Positions 46,236 to 58,059 of a stretch of 64,000 nucleotides of DNA are shown piece by piece. The position numbers were made by a program, and so were the translations under genes. The DNA is from Areca catechu (taxonomy: Eukaryota > Streptophyta > Magnoliopsida > Arecales > Arecaceae). Numbering within the stretch: the first letter of the stretch is position 1; each line of letters begins with the position of its first letter. The stretch is taken from contig CM038050.1 of assembly GCA_021397845.1 (NCBI GenBank), forward strand, positions 12,776,471 to 12,840,470. The letters are read 5' to 3'. Below the pieces are notes generated by a model. That model had not been told where the DNA came from, did no database searches, and saw nothing but the letters and a program-made list of their open reading frames with translations.

Positions 46236-47600
46236 TTATGATTAATTAATCAACGTTAAACTTCGAGTCTTGTGCATAACGAGCCAGGCAGCAGTTGATA
46301 TCGGTTGATGCTTGATACGTTGATAACGCCTCTCTGTGTTTTTTTACTGTACCTCGCGATAGAGGCCTTCGTACGCGGGAAATACTGGAACATCAGAGGA
46401 CCACCAATAGGATCCAAAGTTGTACGATCCTACGGTCCCCAGGCAATTTGAACGTCACCGTCCAAGCGAAACTACCCGCCCTCCGATGCCCGATCCACGG
46501 TCGATTTCCTGTCCAATGGTCATATTACACCTTGACCATCAAGAATGGCCTCAGCCGTCCATCAAGTGCGGTCCTTGTCGCTCGGGTGTCCATCAGCCGT
46601 AGATGTCGTTCATCTGGTCCTCGGTCACGGCCGAACGATACCATTGCAAACCAAAGAGCAGGTCCGCTTGTCCCTTCCCACGAAACCCACCGAAAATGTC
46701 GACATTTTCGTGTCCACCGAAAGCGTTAAACTTCGCTTCCCTTACCAAATCCTAACGACACCGCACGGAGTCGACCTGGCTCTTCCCGCCACGACCCAAA
46801 AAAATGAGGACATCATGTCCTCATGCATGGCCCCATCTGTACCCTTTTTTTCATTTAGCCCTAATTTACCATAATTACCCTTCCAATATGATGAAATACC
46901 CAGACCGTGTTCACCGCAGATTTCAGCTTCGAATGAAATTTAGAACCACGCAAAATTTATCCGGATTGACTTAAATTGTAAATATGTGATGGACCAAGTT
47001 TAGGCCTATAAAAAGGACCACCTACTCAATACGATTAAAGATTAGGATGTGAATCCAAGTTCACTTCACTTATGCACCCAATTTAAGCAACACAAGATCT
47101 GCTTTGATGATGCTTCAATCAATTCTATAATTAATAGATGGTATTTCTAAGCCATATCTAGTTCATCTTGCTCTAATATGAAAAAACTAGCAGTTCTAAC
47201 TTAGATGCTGAAAGATTTTATTTCACAAATTAGTACATCACAAAGTATGCTTAGATAATTTATATTACGGGCCACCATAAATTGCGTCATTCCAGTGAAT
47301 TGCATCAATTTCATCCCATCATACGATATGATGGTGGAGAAGACTTTAATTAGTAAAAGAGTTAGAGCCACTACATGTCCAAATTAACGCAGTCCCAGGT
47401 TTACATTTGCACCCCCTACGGAGCTTCAGCTAAACAGAAAAATAGTAATTTTGGTCGGTTTGACACTCGGACGTGAACCGCCTTGCACGGTTGTTTTGGT
47501 CCAAGATGGTGAAGGTGGGTATTTTGGTCAGATTGAGCAACAACTTCTTGTAATAGCAACGCTAACTTTATTTTAAAACAATATATTAGATCACTAGATG
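46236..47600. other. Intergenic DNA with a possible promoter-like TATA
   Basis: The moderately GC-rich part at 46380-46800 gives overlapping open frames on one strand without recognisable domains. CCTATAAAAAGG (about 46990) resembles a TATA box and is followed by a leader-like stretch, but no coding start was linked to it. It may be an LTR remnant. Confidence 0.3.
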
Positions 47601-47632
47601 CTTAATAAATTGATATTTTAACCGCTCGCAGT

Positions 47633-47990
47633 TTGATAACTTTCTCAAAGAAATCTGGGGAGAGGCCGGAGATGGGAAGCTGGGAGGCGGTGATCTCTGT
47701 AGTGTTGGGTGTGATCATGAGGAAGAGCATCTGCCGGTTCCAGGAGATAGGGAAGGTGGCCAAGGAGTTCATGTCGGTCCTCTCGACGGCGGTCTGGTTT
47801 TCCGGCCTGGTTTACCGGCGCCCGGTTGCAGTTACGACCAGGTACTCCCCCGTGTCATCCATGGTGGCCAGGCATGACAGGTAGGTCAAAATCTAGTCAA
47901 AAGTCTTGATGCCCAAACTGTGATCCCGTCAAACTCATTTGTACCCTCCGAGTTGCACCTCGTGTTCCGGTCTTGGTTCCTGCACCGTGG
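47633..47990. other. GC-elevated gene-like segment, unidentified
   Basis: Both strands are open for about 80 codons (+ strand frame 47633-47884). The minus strand gives a peptide with Thr-Asp-Met-Asn-Ser-Leu...Leu-Pro-Ile-Ser-Gly-Leu-Ser-Pro-Asp-Phe-Phe that looks like ordinary protein sequence, but it was not recognised. A fragment of a captured host gene is possible. Confidence 0.25.
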
Positions 47991-49912
47991 TGTGAGAAGG
48001 CGGGGGTGAAGGCAGATGTGTCTCAAATAAGGCTTCTTCTATTTGGATTTTGTTTTGTTTTCTGTTTTGTGAAACTAGCGCGTATGTCTCGGTCGATGGT
48101 GTTTCTTTTTAATGCATTTGTTTAGTTTTTTTCTTTGAATAAAAACTCTTTGCATGCTGATGTTTGAAGAAAATAATGTCTATGTTTTTGGAAATTGAAT
48201 GAGAACACTTTTTTTTGTTGTTGTAGCGTTTGGGTGGGTTTTGTTTCAGGGTTCGGCAAAAATGGGGATGGTCGATCTTGTGGTGGACATGGATCTAGGT
48301 TGTATGGTTCGGTGATCAGGGAGTTTTTGGGCTAAGATTTGGTTATGGTGTGGATTTTAGTTTCGTTTTTGTGATCAGATATTGTAAGATATGAAAAGGA
48401 GGATAAATTAGGTTAAGTATGCCAGCTGCTGCTACCATTTAATCATTGAGTAGGAGAATTTTTTTTTTTCCCAGTTATTTGTTTATTTACTAAGCGAGTT
48501 TAAGGAATAAAATGGCCTGTAAGCAGTTACAGTGATTGATATGAATTAAATGCTGTTGCGGTAAAAAAAAAATTATTGAGTAAAACCTCTTCTCAAAAAT
48601 AGAAAATAAAAAAGACTTCGACTCTAATTTTCTGTGAGAGTTTTCAAGTTTATGTTTCTTTCTGCGGATAAATTAATGGCAGTACTGCTGGTTTCATACA
48701 AGACTACCAGATCCATGGATCGTTTCATTAGTACAATCTATATAATCCTGTGTCATTCTTATATTTTACAGCAAGGAAAAAGAGAATGAAAAGCATGAAT
48801 AGCCGTGAAAACAGTCCAATTTCATGAATAATCAATCTCATATGCTAAACTACATGACCGATTCACACCAACTACTTTACTTTATTCACAAAAGTATAGT
48901 GAATTTTAATTATCTTGTTAACTCATCCGTTCTTTTTGGTACACAAAGGCCACCATATAGGAGCAAGCTACTCTCTCTCTCTCTCCAAAATAAAATTAAA
49001 AAAAGAAAAGTTAATTTTGTCTCAAGAGTAAAAGGAAAAAGAAAAATTAAACAAAAGAAACCGTACATGACTTTCCATTTGTTAAGTAACCATTCAGAAA
49101 ACGCAATTATATATAACCTTTATTTGATGCATGTTCCTGTCAAAATGTGGGCTATAATATATAACATTTATGTGATTGCTATCATATTAACGATATATGA
49201 GCATATCATTTATTAGCCCTTCAATATTATTCATGTACATAAATGATGGCACTATTAGTTTGATTTAGTTAATTATTTCCATCAAAGATAGGCCTTTTGA
49301 ACATATTCTATGAGTTACTCATCTTGCCATCATGAGATATGTTAGTTGCCTGTCAATATATCATTCTGTTTTCTTTTCCCCGTGATTTCCCATCGACCAT
49401 GTAATCAAGAGAGCAACCTCAATAGCCAACCTTGTTTGGAATAACATGTCGATCACTTTCAATTATCTCCAGTTCAAATTGTATTTGTAAGACTCCTTGC
49501 ACAGCTTTACGGTGCCATCTATATTCTATAAGGTATGTTGTTTCATTTAAATTGCTCTCATCTATTGTTATCATATGACTTGTATTTCGTCATCCTTCAA
49601 TATTAATAGCATTTTAATTAGCTAAAATCTCATCAATGCCTTCATTTTGATAACAAAAAATTTTCCACTGAATTGAAATGAGGAAGGTGTATTCATTATT
49701 GGGGGTTCTAGTTGTTACATGTGATTATGTTTATCAAGGAAAAAACATCACATTTTAGTGAGACCTGCAATTTTGTTCAAATTGATTTTTATTTTGGGAG
49801 CTGATGCACATGGAAATGAACAAATCATAGCAAGGTTTTAAATTCATGCTCCATTGCCCTGCTTAGTCCTGACGGCAATCCCAATCATTTTCATTTTTTT
49901 TATTTGATTGAG
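47991..49912. other. Non-coding T-rich/AT-rich DNA
   Basis: The 48030-48420 part is T- and G-rich, with the look of an intron or 5' leader. A Lys-rich open frame at 48824-49216 has no domain. No element ends were found. Confidence 0.4.
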
Positions 49913-50030
49913 AAAGAAAGAAAAAAAAAAAGAAGGGGAAAAAAAAAAAAAAAAGGGAGGGGAAGAAAGCAAATAAATAAGAGAGAGAGCAATAAGAAGA
50001 AGAAAGGAAAAATAAAATGAAAGTTTGGTG
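49913..50030 (+). repeat. Purine-only tract (GA/A-rich)
   Basis: About 110 bases are almost purely A and G (AAAGAAAGAAAA, GGGAGGGGAAGAAAG, GAGAGAGAG). This is a simple-sequence tract capable of non-B structure. Confidence 0.8.
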
Positions 50031-50549
50031 GAGAAATCGATATTATGTTTTCGTTATTCCTAGTGTCTTCTATCTGCAGGGATTTTTTTTTATGTGGAGA
50101 TAGAGCAAATGGATATGGAGTTATTTTGATTGTGACAATTATGCATAGATAATTTATCAAGAATTGCTACTGTAGGAGGAACAGATTTGGTCCATGGAGA
50201 TCTCTTACTACCCTCTCTCATATTTTGTAGAATGGTATAAAAGCTGTAAATCCTTTTCGCTATCCCTTCGGGATTTAAGCTAGAAGATTGGAATAGCACT
50301 CAGATTTGGTAGCTATCTATTGAATAGATCTTAGATACAAATGATATATGATGCCAGAATGGATCGGATTCATATCTTATGTAGACTAGGAGATACCGTA
50401 ATATGGGGCTATTTATATTGATCATAAATTAATCATGATATTTGTGACTGGATCTGGACCCTTAGACCAGAGGGGACGCCAACAACACCAATGGTCTTAC
50501 TTGATGGCAATCGCCAAATTCAAAGGAATTCTTTGTTAGTTACCTATAT

Positions 50550-51105
50550 AAATTCTTGGACCAAGGTTGCATTCAATTCCCCTGTTATTGGACTCGGTGG
50601 AAAGCAGCGGCTCCTGAAAATTTTAAAATATACTCTTGGTTGGAAGGAAGAAAAAAAATCGTGCTAAGGATAACATGGGGAAGAAGGGGTGGAATGTTCC
50701 AAGGGTTTGACCGACCGAAAAAATCCATAAGCATTAAGCAATCTCTTCTTGGACTCCGGTTTTGCAAGGTGTATTTGGAAGAGGGTCAAAGAGAAGCTGG
50801 ACGTGAAAGGTAGAATTCTCTTTCTCGTCTCTTTATGGACAGAATGAAAGAAAAAGAAAGTATCACCAACCTGAAAGGTTGAGATCTACTTGTAATTGCC
50901 TGTTTGGGCCTTCTGGCAGGGAAGGAACAATCAGATATTTCTGAAGAAACGCAACTCCCCAGAGTTTTTGTTAGAATATGCATTCTTTTTCAGTGGAGAG
51001 TGTGTTATGACTCAAAGGACATGGAGAGCTGTAAAAGAATGGGGAACCAATTTAGGTATCAGTTCAAAGAGTTTAGCTTGTGTTGTCTTCAATAAATTGT
51101 GATAC
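50550..51105 (+). pseudogene. Possible non-LTR (LINE) C-terminal fragment
   Basis: Two + strand open stretches (50556-50813 and 50896-51102) have Trp-rich sequence. One phrase reads Trp-Ala-Phe-Trp-Gln-Gly-Arg-Asn-Asn-Gln-Ile-Phe and resembles the Trp-x-Ile-Trp-x-x-Arg-Asn-x-x-Ile-Phe pattern seen at the end of plant LINE ORF2 proteins. No RT core is present. The match is short and the assignment is tentative. Confidence 0.3.
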
Positions 51106-51956
51106 GTCAATATTTAGTGATTCAGCGTAGCAAGCAGGTTTTAATTTATTGTAGACACGTGTCGGCTAGTTTAAGCGAGGGAGCTATGTTTCAATGTTTC
51201 GGTATAGAGTGTGTATCTACTAATTTCCTGCATACACGTCAACTGCTGTTAAATAAGAATGGCAACGGGTTGGGTTTGTAACTACCCAAATCCTAATATC
51301 TAATAAACTATCCAAATCTAGTCCAAACATTATCGGATCTGAGTTTTTTTTATCCAAACATATCTTAATTAGATATCAGGTAATTCGGATTTACTCGATT
51401 CTAATTCAATTGAGTCACATTGAGCATTTTTTTTTCCATTTTTATCAACTCTAAAGTCATCTACTATTCCATAAATCATACAAACTTTAAATTAACTATA
51501 TTTTAATTCAACGGCACTTAGTTCCATATTCAAGCAAAATAAAATTTAAATTATCTTAGACAAATAAAATTCAATAATGCTTAGTTCAATATCTCTAAAG
51601 TAAATAAAATATAAATATAATTTAAAAGTACATCTAACTTTAAGTTTTAAATTAAAAAGACTTAAAGAATAATTCTCGATTAATTCTTAGTTGCAACATC
51701 ATTCTTCACCCGATCTATCTATGAACAATTAATCATTGTTAGTAATAATTGATTATAATGATCATGAAGAATAGAATTTATTAAAAAAATTACTAAAAAA
51801 TTTTTTACTTGAGTTGCTGTCTTCAAGTACAAAATCCTCACTGATATCATAAATCTTCTCTTGCTCTTCTTTAAAAAGTGTACTATCAGTAGTATCTATA
51901 CAAAATATAAATTAATTTACATAAACATAAACAATCAACACATTAAATAAAAACAT

Positions 51957-54267
51957 TTAATCAAAGAAAAGTAGCAGCATGCAATATATGAAAATATCTC
52001 TATTCAACCAAATGCCAACCCAAACTAAGGCTTCAATAGGTTCAGGATATAATTGATTGCAGTATGGAGTCAACAATTTCCTAATAGTGCTAAAAGCAGA
52101 TTCAGAAGTCATAGTGGATATTGGGATGCCAAACAAATCTTTAGTCATTATTTGAAATGTTAGGTATTTAGATCCATTATTTTCTACTAAAGCAAAACAT
52201 CAAAATAAGGAGACTGAGATATTTCATTCTCCTCCAGATAGTGATCCAATTCAGTTTTTGCCAAAATGCTTTTGACCTTCTTTTTTCTCCATACATATAA
52301 ATCAAAATCAACCAATTGATCATTCATAAGTTCATGATCACTCTGCATCAAACTGAAGTCTTTCTCATGTTCTCTTTCCATATTAGCTCTAAATTAATAC
52401 TCATTAAGCAATTTATAACAAATTTATATAACTTTTCAATCTTGTCAGTAGTCATATCCTCGTAAATTTTACTAAAATAATTCAATCAAGAATATTTTAA
52501 ATTGGATCTAAAATTGTAGCATCCTCCTATCAAAATATGGATCTAATTCCAATATTTATTGAATTTAATTAATATCTCCTTAACCATTTTCTCAATCACT
52601 TTAAAAGGAGATTCAATCCACTTAAGTAACTCTAATATCACATCATAGATTTTTGGAAAACATGAATTAGTTGTAGAGAATTTGGTATCAGAAAATATCT
52701 CAGTCACTATATCAAATAATTTCAATTTATGACAAACTTCCTGATCAAGTACCCAATCATTATCACCAGGACAATATTTTAATCATGTCTCATGTTGTTT
52801 CAACCTAGCAAAAAATCTTTATACATCAAAGCAGTCTCCAACATTAAGAAAATTGAGTTCCACCTAGTTGGACAGTCAAGATCCATCTTTTTGGTATAAT
52901 TAACTTGTATTTGGTGAGCCGTTTCTTCAAATTTTTCACACTCTTTACATGATGCTATTCAATATTCTATACTATTATGAATATTTTCTATCCATTTCTT
53001 AATCATCCAAACCATCCTTTATAATTAAATTTAATATATGAGCATAATAACGTATATATAAGAATTTACCATTCAATAATAAAGTACTAAGCTGTAACTT
53101 ATCTTTCAAAATATCAACCTTTGCATCATTGGTGCTATAATTATTTAAAATAATTATCAATAACTTAGTATCAATATTCCGATCCAACAAACATGCACTA
53201 AGTACCTGACAAGGTTCATTACGGTATGCAGAGAAGGAACATAAGCAAACATATTGAAAATCATAAAGTATAGCAACTATATAAAATAAGCCACTTAAAT
53301 CCATCAAATGTAAAGTATACAATATATGAATCACTTACTTAAGAATTTACTTTGTAATGCCCAATCTTGATCAACAAAGTGTGCAATAACAACCATGTAA
53401 CCTTGCTTTTGATTGCTTGCCATTTAAAATCATAAATTATTAGCAACTATATAAAATAAGTTACTTAAGTACATCAAACATAAAGTATATAACATATAAA
53501 TCACTTATTTAAGATTTGACTTTGTAATACCCAATCTTGATCAACAAAGTGTACGGTAACAGGCATGCAACCTCGCTTTTGATTGCTTGCCATCCATATG
53601 TCAGCAGTGATTGTTACCCTACTTCCATTCTTCTCAATCAAATTTGTTAGTTGTCTCTTTTTCTCCTTGTATATAGTCTTGATCTCATCCTTGATAATGT
53701 TTCGAGTAGGAATCTTAAATAACGGTTGTATTATATTCAAAAATCTCCTAAATCCAACCTAGCCCACTATATTCAAAGGATAATCATGGAGAAAGATCAT
53801 GGCGCCAGCTCTTTCTTCCAAGTTTCTTGATTAAATGAATAAGCTAACATTGTTTGAATTTCATCCATTGCCAGCTTATTTACCAAAATCTTTTGTTTAA
53901 TATCTCCATATCTCCTCCTTAGACGTACCTTGTAGTGACTATGCAAATGTCTCGTCCTATTTTTTGAATCACCACTAAATAGCTTAGTATAATGGTTGTA
54001 CTTTACCTTTGGAACTCCATGAACATCGACTTATGTTAAATGACCCCAAGCATTGCTTCTTAGTTTGCCATTATTTCGAGCTTTTCCTTGATCTTGGCTA
54101 CTTGATTCATCTATATGTATAAGTTGGTCTAAACTTGCACTAGTAGAAGAAATACAAGGCGACGTAGATGAGTATATATGCTGGTCTAAATTTATAGCAG
54201 TAACAGAATTACTAACAAGCACATGTAGTTGACCCATTTGAGTAATGCTTTTTGTGTCTATTTTCAT
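51957..54267 (-). pseudogene. hAT transposase, broken
   Basis: In minus-strand order: an N-terminal Ser/Thr-rich region (54267-54070), a BED-type zinc finger (54060-53930) in which ligand Cys positions read Tyr, the start of the RNase H fold with Thr-Ala-Asp-Ile-Trp (about 53620), a Thr-Arg-Trp-Asn-Ser motif (about 52870-52855), a middle helical part (52725-52543) and the C-terminal hAT dimerisation domain with Thr-Ser-Glu-Ser-Ala-Phe-Ser (about 52118-52095). Frameshifts, stops and probable introns separate the pieces. A 170-bp stretch coding for part of the RNase H fold is duplicated in tandem (53260-53600). Such transposases excise and reinsert the element. Confidence 0.82.
53260..53600 (-). 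repeat. 170-bp tandem duplication inside the hAT transposase
   Basis: Copy one (about 53260-53429) and copy two (about 53430-53600) align with an offset of 170 bp (TTTGTAATGC at 53351, TTTGTAATAC at 53521). Each includes coding sequence for Ala-Ser-Asn-Gln-Lys...Phe-Val-Asp-Gln-Asp-Trp and the following intron-like AT-rich part. Identity is about 85% by eye. Confidence 0.85.
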
Positions 54268-55645
54268 GCATATCTCTTATATTGTAAACATAAAAATATA
54301 AACGAAATATAACTATAATCCCACAAATACAAATAATTAGATTAAAATATTCATGAATATAAAGATTTAATAGTAAAAAGTCACAAACTAATAATTACAA
54401 AATTAATAATGAATAGTCATATTCTTAGCTCCCATATTCTTTAATAATTCAATACTTCAATATTTATTATTAAATTAATCTTTTATTACTTTTTCATTAA
54501 ATAAAATTTTAAAGTTTAAATAATTACATTTTTTTAAGGAAAAGAAAAGTAGAAAGGATTAAGATGCTCAGAAAACTAAGATCTTAGAAGACTTAAATAA
54601 TTAAATTTATTAAAAGGATTAATGGCATATCCAAAATAATTTCTAGTTTCTACATCCTTCAATACATCACTCGTTATAAAAAAAATACACACCACCCATC
54701 CTTAAACAATTCACACCACTCATTCTTAAATATATAGTTTAATAAAGATTTAAACAATTCACAGATTTCCAAACTGTCACCACTCATCCATACTCTTTAA
54801 ACAATTCACAGTCATCCTTTGATCCTTAAACAATTCAATGAAGACTTAAACTATCACCATGGACTCATCTCCTCTGCCTCCGGTCTCCAATCCCATGATC
54901 CCCAAACTGTCACCATGCCACTTGTCTCTTCCACCTTCGGTCCCCAATTCCATGAGTTCCGAACTTCTACACCATTGGAAGAGATGGCCGAGCTCGATGT
55001 TGTTTACTGGTAGGTGAGTTTAAGGAGGCGAAGCCATGAAGGAGAAAAGAAGGATCGAAGATGGCATCAGAGTCTCTGTCATGCTTGTTGTCTTCGATGG
55101 CTAACAAAAATACAAAAAAATACTCAACGATTCACCTGAATGATGAACTGGAGCAAGAGGAAGGGTGGATCTCTTCTATCCTCATCATCACTGTCATCGC
55201 CATCATTGTTGCGCTTGCTATCGCCGCCACTTGGTCACCAATCCTAGAGGAAGAGGGGAGTCAGAAGGATGAAAAGGAGTAAATCGAGACTCCAGTGAAT
55301 CAGGGGATTAACGGAGAATCGGGGGATTAGTCGATTCAAGTCCTTTCCAATTCCCTTTTGAAAAATAATGATAAGAGTTTAAGTATTTTAGAATTTAATA
55401 ACTAATAGATAATAATTGATAAAATATATTTAATATAATATATATTAATTATATATATTAAAATATTAAAATAGTTTGGGCCGGGTGCATATCTATCTAG
55501 TCCTAATCCAAATCCAAAGTTAAGCATTCAAATTTTATCCAAACCCATTCCAAACCCAGTCAAAGCATTGACTACCCGACTCAATCGGGTCATGCCAGGT
55601 CGGATATCCATGGATTTGGATTTTGTTGCCATCCCTACTGTTGAT

Positions 55646-56580
55646 CATACCTTGTCCATCCATACATGTATGCTCCAGGCATGGCGATCATTAATGCCTG
55701 CTGCCTGAAGAGCACCCTATCACAGGAACATGCCATGCTGGCCATCACTCCCTGCCTCACCTACCACATCATGATCTTCCATTCTAAGCATGCTTGCAAC
55801 AGCCGAAAGATGCTAGCTATCATTTCCTGTTTTTAGGTGTCAGGTATACACTTATAATTTGGTTCCCTGAGAACCTCCAAGTAAGTCGAACAAAGGCATG
55901 ATAAGGATCATAAGGAGAAGAACAAGGAGAGCTGATGGAGATGGAACAGAGAGCCCACTCTTTTCAAGAGCCACCTTCTTCCACCATAAAGGAACCCTCT
56001 TCTCGCTCTCATCTAATGATACATACCCAGAGCTCCCTAAATTGAGTCTTTCATAGCTTGCCACCCGAGTGAGATTCTTGTGGGCTATCCTGCATACTTT
56101 CCATTGCTCATAGAGTGCCCAGGCCTCCACGACTCCTCTCAACTATATGCTGACCCCAGGGAAGCGGGATTTAGATGTACTGAGATCTTCTTCTTTCACA
56201 GATCTCATTTCATCCATCTCTCTTTCCTTCATCTCTTCTCCGGCTCCTCTCCTACTCCTGCTTTAGAACTAGAGGAGACTCCAAGCCTCCTTTGTTTTCC
56301 TCTCCAAGAAATTGAGTCATTGAAGGGTCCACCACCAAGAATTCACCCTCGATGTGTCAAACTTTCTAATTTTCTTTGTCTTACAGGATGGACTCCTAGC
56401 GATAGGACCTTGCGAGGCATGGCTCCACATCAGTGGCCATTCCTGCTCCAGCCTTATCCGAGCTAAGCCTGAGTAGAACCTCCCAGAAATCTATAATAAA
56501 TTAGTGCTAGAGAAAGGGCCCTATACCTGAAAACTTCATTAAAAATTGAAGTTTGCCTCAGGTACTACTCTACCTTTGTT
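55646..56580. other. Probable LTR/leader sequence of the older gypsy remnant
   Basis: It lies upstream of the gag remnant. The 56160-56400 part is pyrimidine-rich and ends in a splice-acceptor-like TTTGTCTTACAG, a layout similar to the U5/leader of Tat LTRs. On the minus strand an open frame at 56142-55852 is discussed separately. Element ends were not fixed. Confidence 0.4.
55852..56142 (-). CDS. Hypothetical 96-residue reading frame with hydrophobic C-terminal tail
   Basis: The protein has an ordinary amino-acid mix, with Trp-Trp-Lys-Lys, Tyr-Glu-Arg-Leu and Ser-Leu-Asp-Glu-Ser-Glu stretches. It ends in about 20 hydrophobic residues (Leu-Leu-Val-Leu-Leu-Leu-Met-Ile-Leu) followed by a short polar tail, which would suit a tail-anchored membrane protein. 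No family was recognised and no promoter or splice pattern supports it. It could be the last exon of a captured gene or chance. Confidence 0.2.
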   Translation of the reverse strand: MRGVVEAWALYEQWKVCRIAHKNLTRVASYERLNLGSSGYVSLDESEKRVPLWWKKVALEKSGLSVPSPSALLVLLLMILIMPLFDLLGGSQGTKL

Positions 56581-56599
56581 TCATGTTATGGTCAAGGAA

Positions 56600-57804
56600 A
56601 AAAGGACCATCATGTTTACACTTGCCGAGGTGTCAGTAACTTTGGCCACCTCCTCCTTAGTCTTGCTAGAAGGAGAGGCAAGGAATCTGGCTACTCCGAT
56701 TGTCACCGTTGAATAGTTTTAGCAGCTCTCTCAGTAAGTCCAAGTGCTGACGATCTTGGTACATAGTCTTCAACAGGCCCTGCCGAGACTTGAGGCAAAG
56801 CCCATCCACCATCTGTCCACGTCACACTCACCTTCTCCCAGGTAGGAAGAGCAACCCATGGTGCAAGGCGAGCTTGAATGCAAGTCGAGCCTAGGGCCAC
56901 CCTTGTAATAGAGCCACTTGCTCCTCAGGTAAGGCAATCAGCCTAGAGAGCGAGGCGAGCTCTCCATCAAGCCTCGCCCCAACCTCCCGCATCTTAAAGT
57001 CACCCCTCCCTCCAAGAATCGGGCGAGGCACATCCGTCTAACTCTTTTATTTTTGTTTCCTCCTCTTCCACGTAGGATGCTTCATCGGAGGAACCTTCAA
57101 GCCCTCGCCTTGCCCAATGATCTAGGCGACGGTAAACTAGCCCCCAAACTCCAAGAGATGGATGGCTACCCGAGAGAGCTTTGCTAGCATAATCTAACTT
57201 CAAGTGGCGAGCCTCGATTTACAGTTTGCCCTCGTTCTCCTACAAGATTATGGAGGAACTGGTGCCTCACCACTTTAAGGCCCCTATTATAGAGGCCTCT
57301 GACAGCATCTCTGACACGTTTGATCACCTAAAGAGTTTCAAGCCTCTCATGCTACTTCAAGGAGCATCCAAGGAGCATCGAACATCCTCATGTGCAAGAC
57401 CTTTTCAACTACCTTCAGAGAAGTAGCAAGAGCCTGGTATACTGGCTCCAGTCAGGGTCGATCCATTCCTTCAAAGAATTTAGCCAGAGATTTATGGTCT
57501 AGTTACAGAGCAGCAGAGGCTCAAGCGGGGCTTCGATTTCCTCTTTTCAATCCAGTAAGAGGAAGGCGAGTCCCTCCACTACTACATGGGTCATTTTAAA
57601 ATAACCATGCTAGAAGTTCATAGCCTCGAACCCTCTATCGCTATGTTAGCTTTGAAAAGAGGATTAGATGGAGGTAGCTTCTACTTCTCTCCTTCCAAAA
57701 AGTTTTCATGGAGTATTCCTGAGCTTTTGGCTCGTGTGGAAAAATACATCAACACCAAAAAAGACATGGTGGAGAAACAAAAGGAGAAGGAGATCAAAAA
57801 CATC
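56600..57804 (+). pseudogene. Tat-like gag remnant, 5' part
   Basis: From about 57226 the sequence parallels the gag core of the 29.6-42.1 kb element: Pro-His-His-Phe-Lys-Ala-Pro, Asp-Thr-Phe-Asp-His-Leu-Lys-Ser-Phe-Lys, Met-Cys-Lys-Thr-Phe (shifted), Val-Ala-Arg-Ala-Trp-Tyr and Ser-Ile-Ala-Met-Leu-Ala-Leu-Lys-Arg-Gly-Leu (57637-57669). A Lys/Glu-rich stretch follows up to the hAT insertion point. Frameshifts occur near 57390 and 57550. The upstream 56600-57225 is probably its N-terminal region but is too decayed to read. Confidence 0.75.
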
Positions 57805-58059
57805 CTAAAGAGTAGAGCTATCAATGGGTCGGGTGTGGACCCGAGACCCACGGGTATTTAATCGATGCATCCGGGTCTGGTATTAAATTTAAACCCATTT
57901 ACCCAGACCTGTGTAGCCATAATTAAATGGATTCGGGTCTGGATATGTAATATCCAGACCCTGGTCTATATATCCAGACCCGACAGACCCGAGACCCAAT
58001 TATATAAAATAATATTATATATATTTAAATTATTAAAGATCGTTAGATCATGATCTAAG

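Larger units (their letters stand above)
51254..55637 (-). mobile_element. hAT (Ac-like) DNA transposon, 4.4 kb, minus strand
   Basis: Ends are imperfect inverted repeats TAAGAATGGCAAC (51254) and GTTGCCATCCCTA (ending 55637). Flanking octamers CTGTTAAA (51246-51253) and CTGTTGAT (55638-55645) agree at 6 of 8 bases, the 8-bp target duplication expected of hAT. A broken transposase lies on the minus strand inside. Subterminal CCGGG/GGGTCATG-like words at 55490-55610 resemble transposase-binding repeats. Confidence 0.85.

Noticed and set aside
48824..49216. 130-codon Lys/Ile/Asn-rich frame
   Set aside because: AT-rich composition, no domain and no supporting signals.
55061..55282. Small + strand frame with a transmembrane-like stretch
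   Set aside because: It lies inside the hAT element upstream and antisense to its transposase, in sequence best read as element leader.
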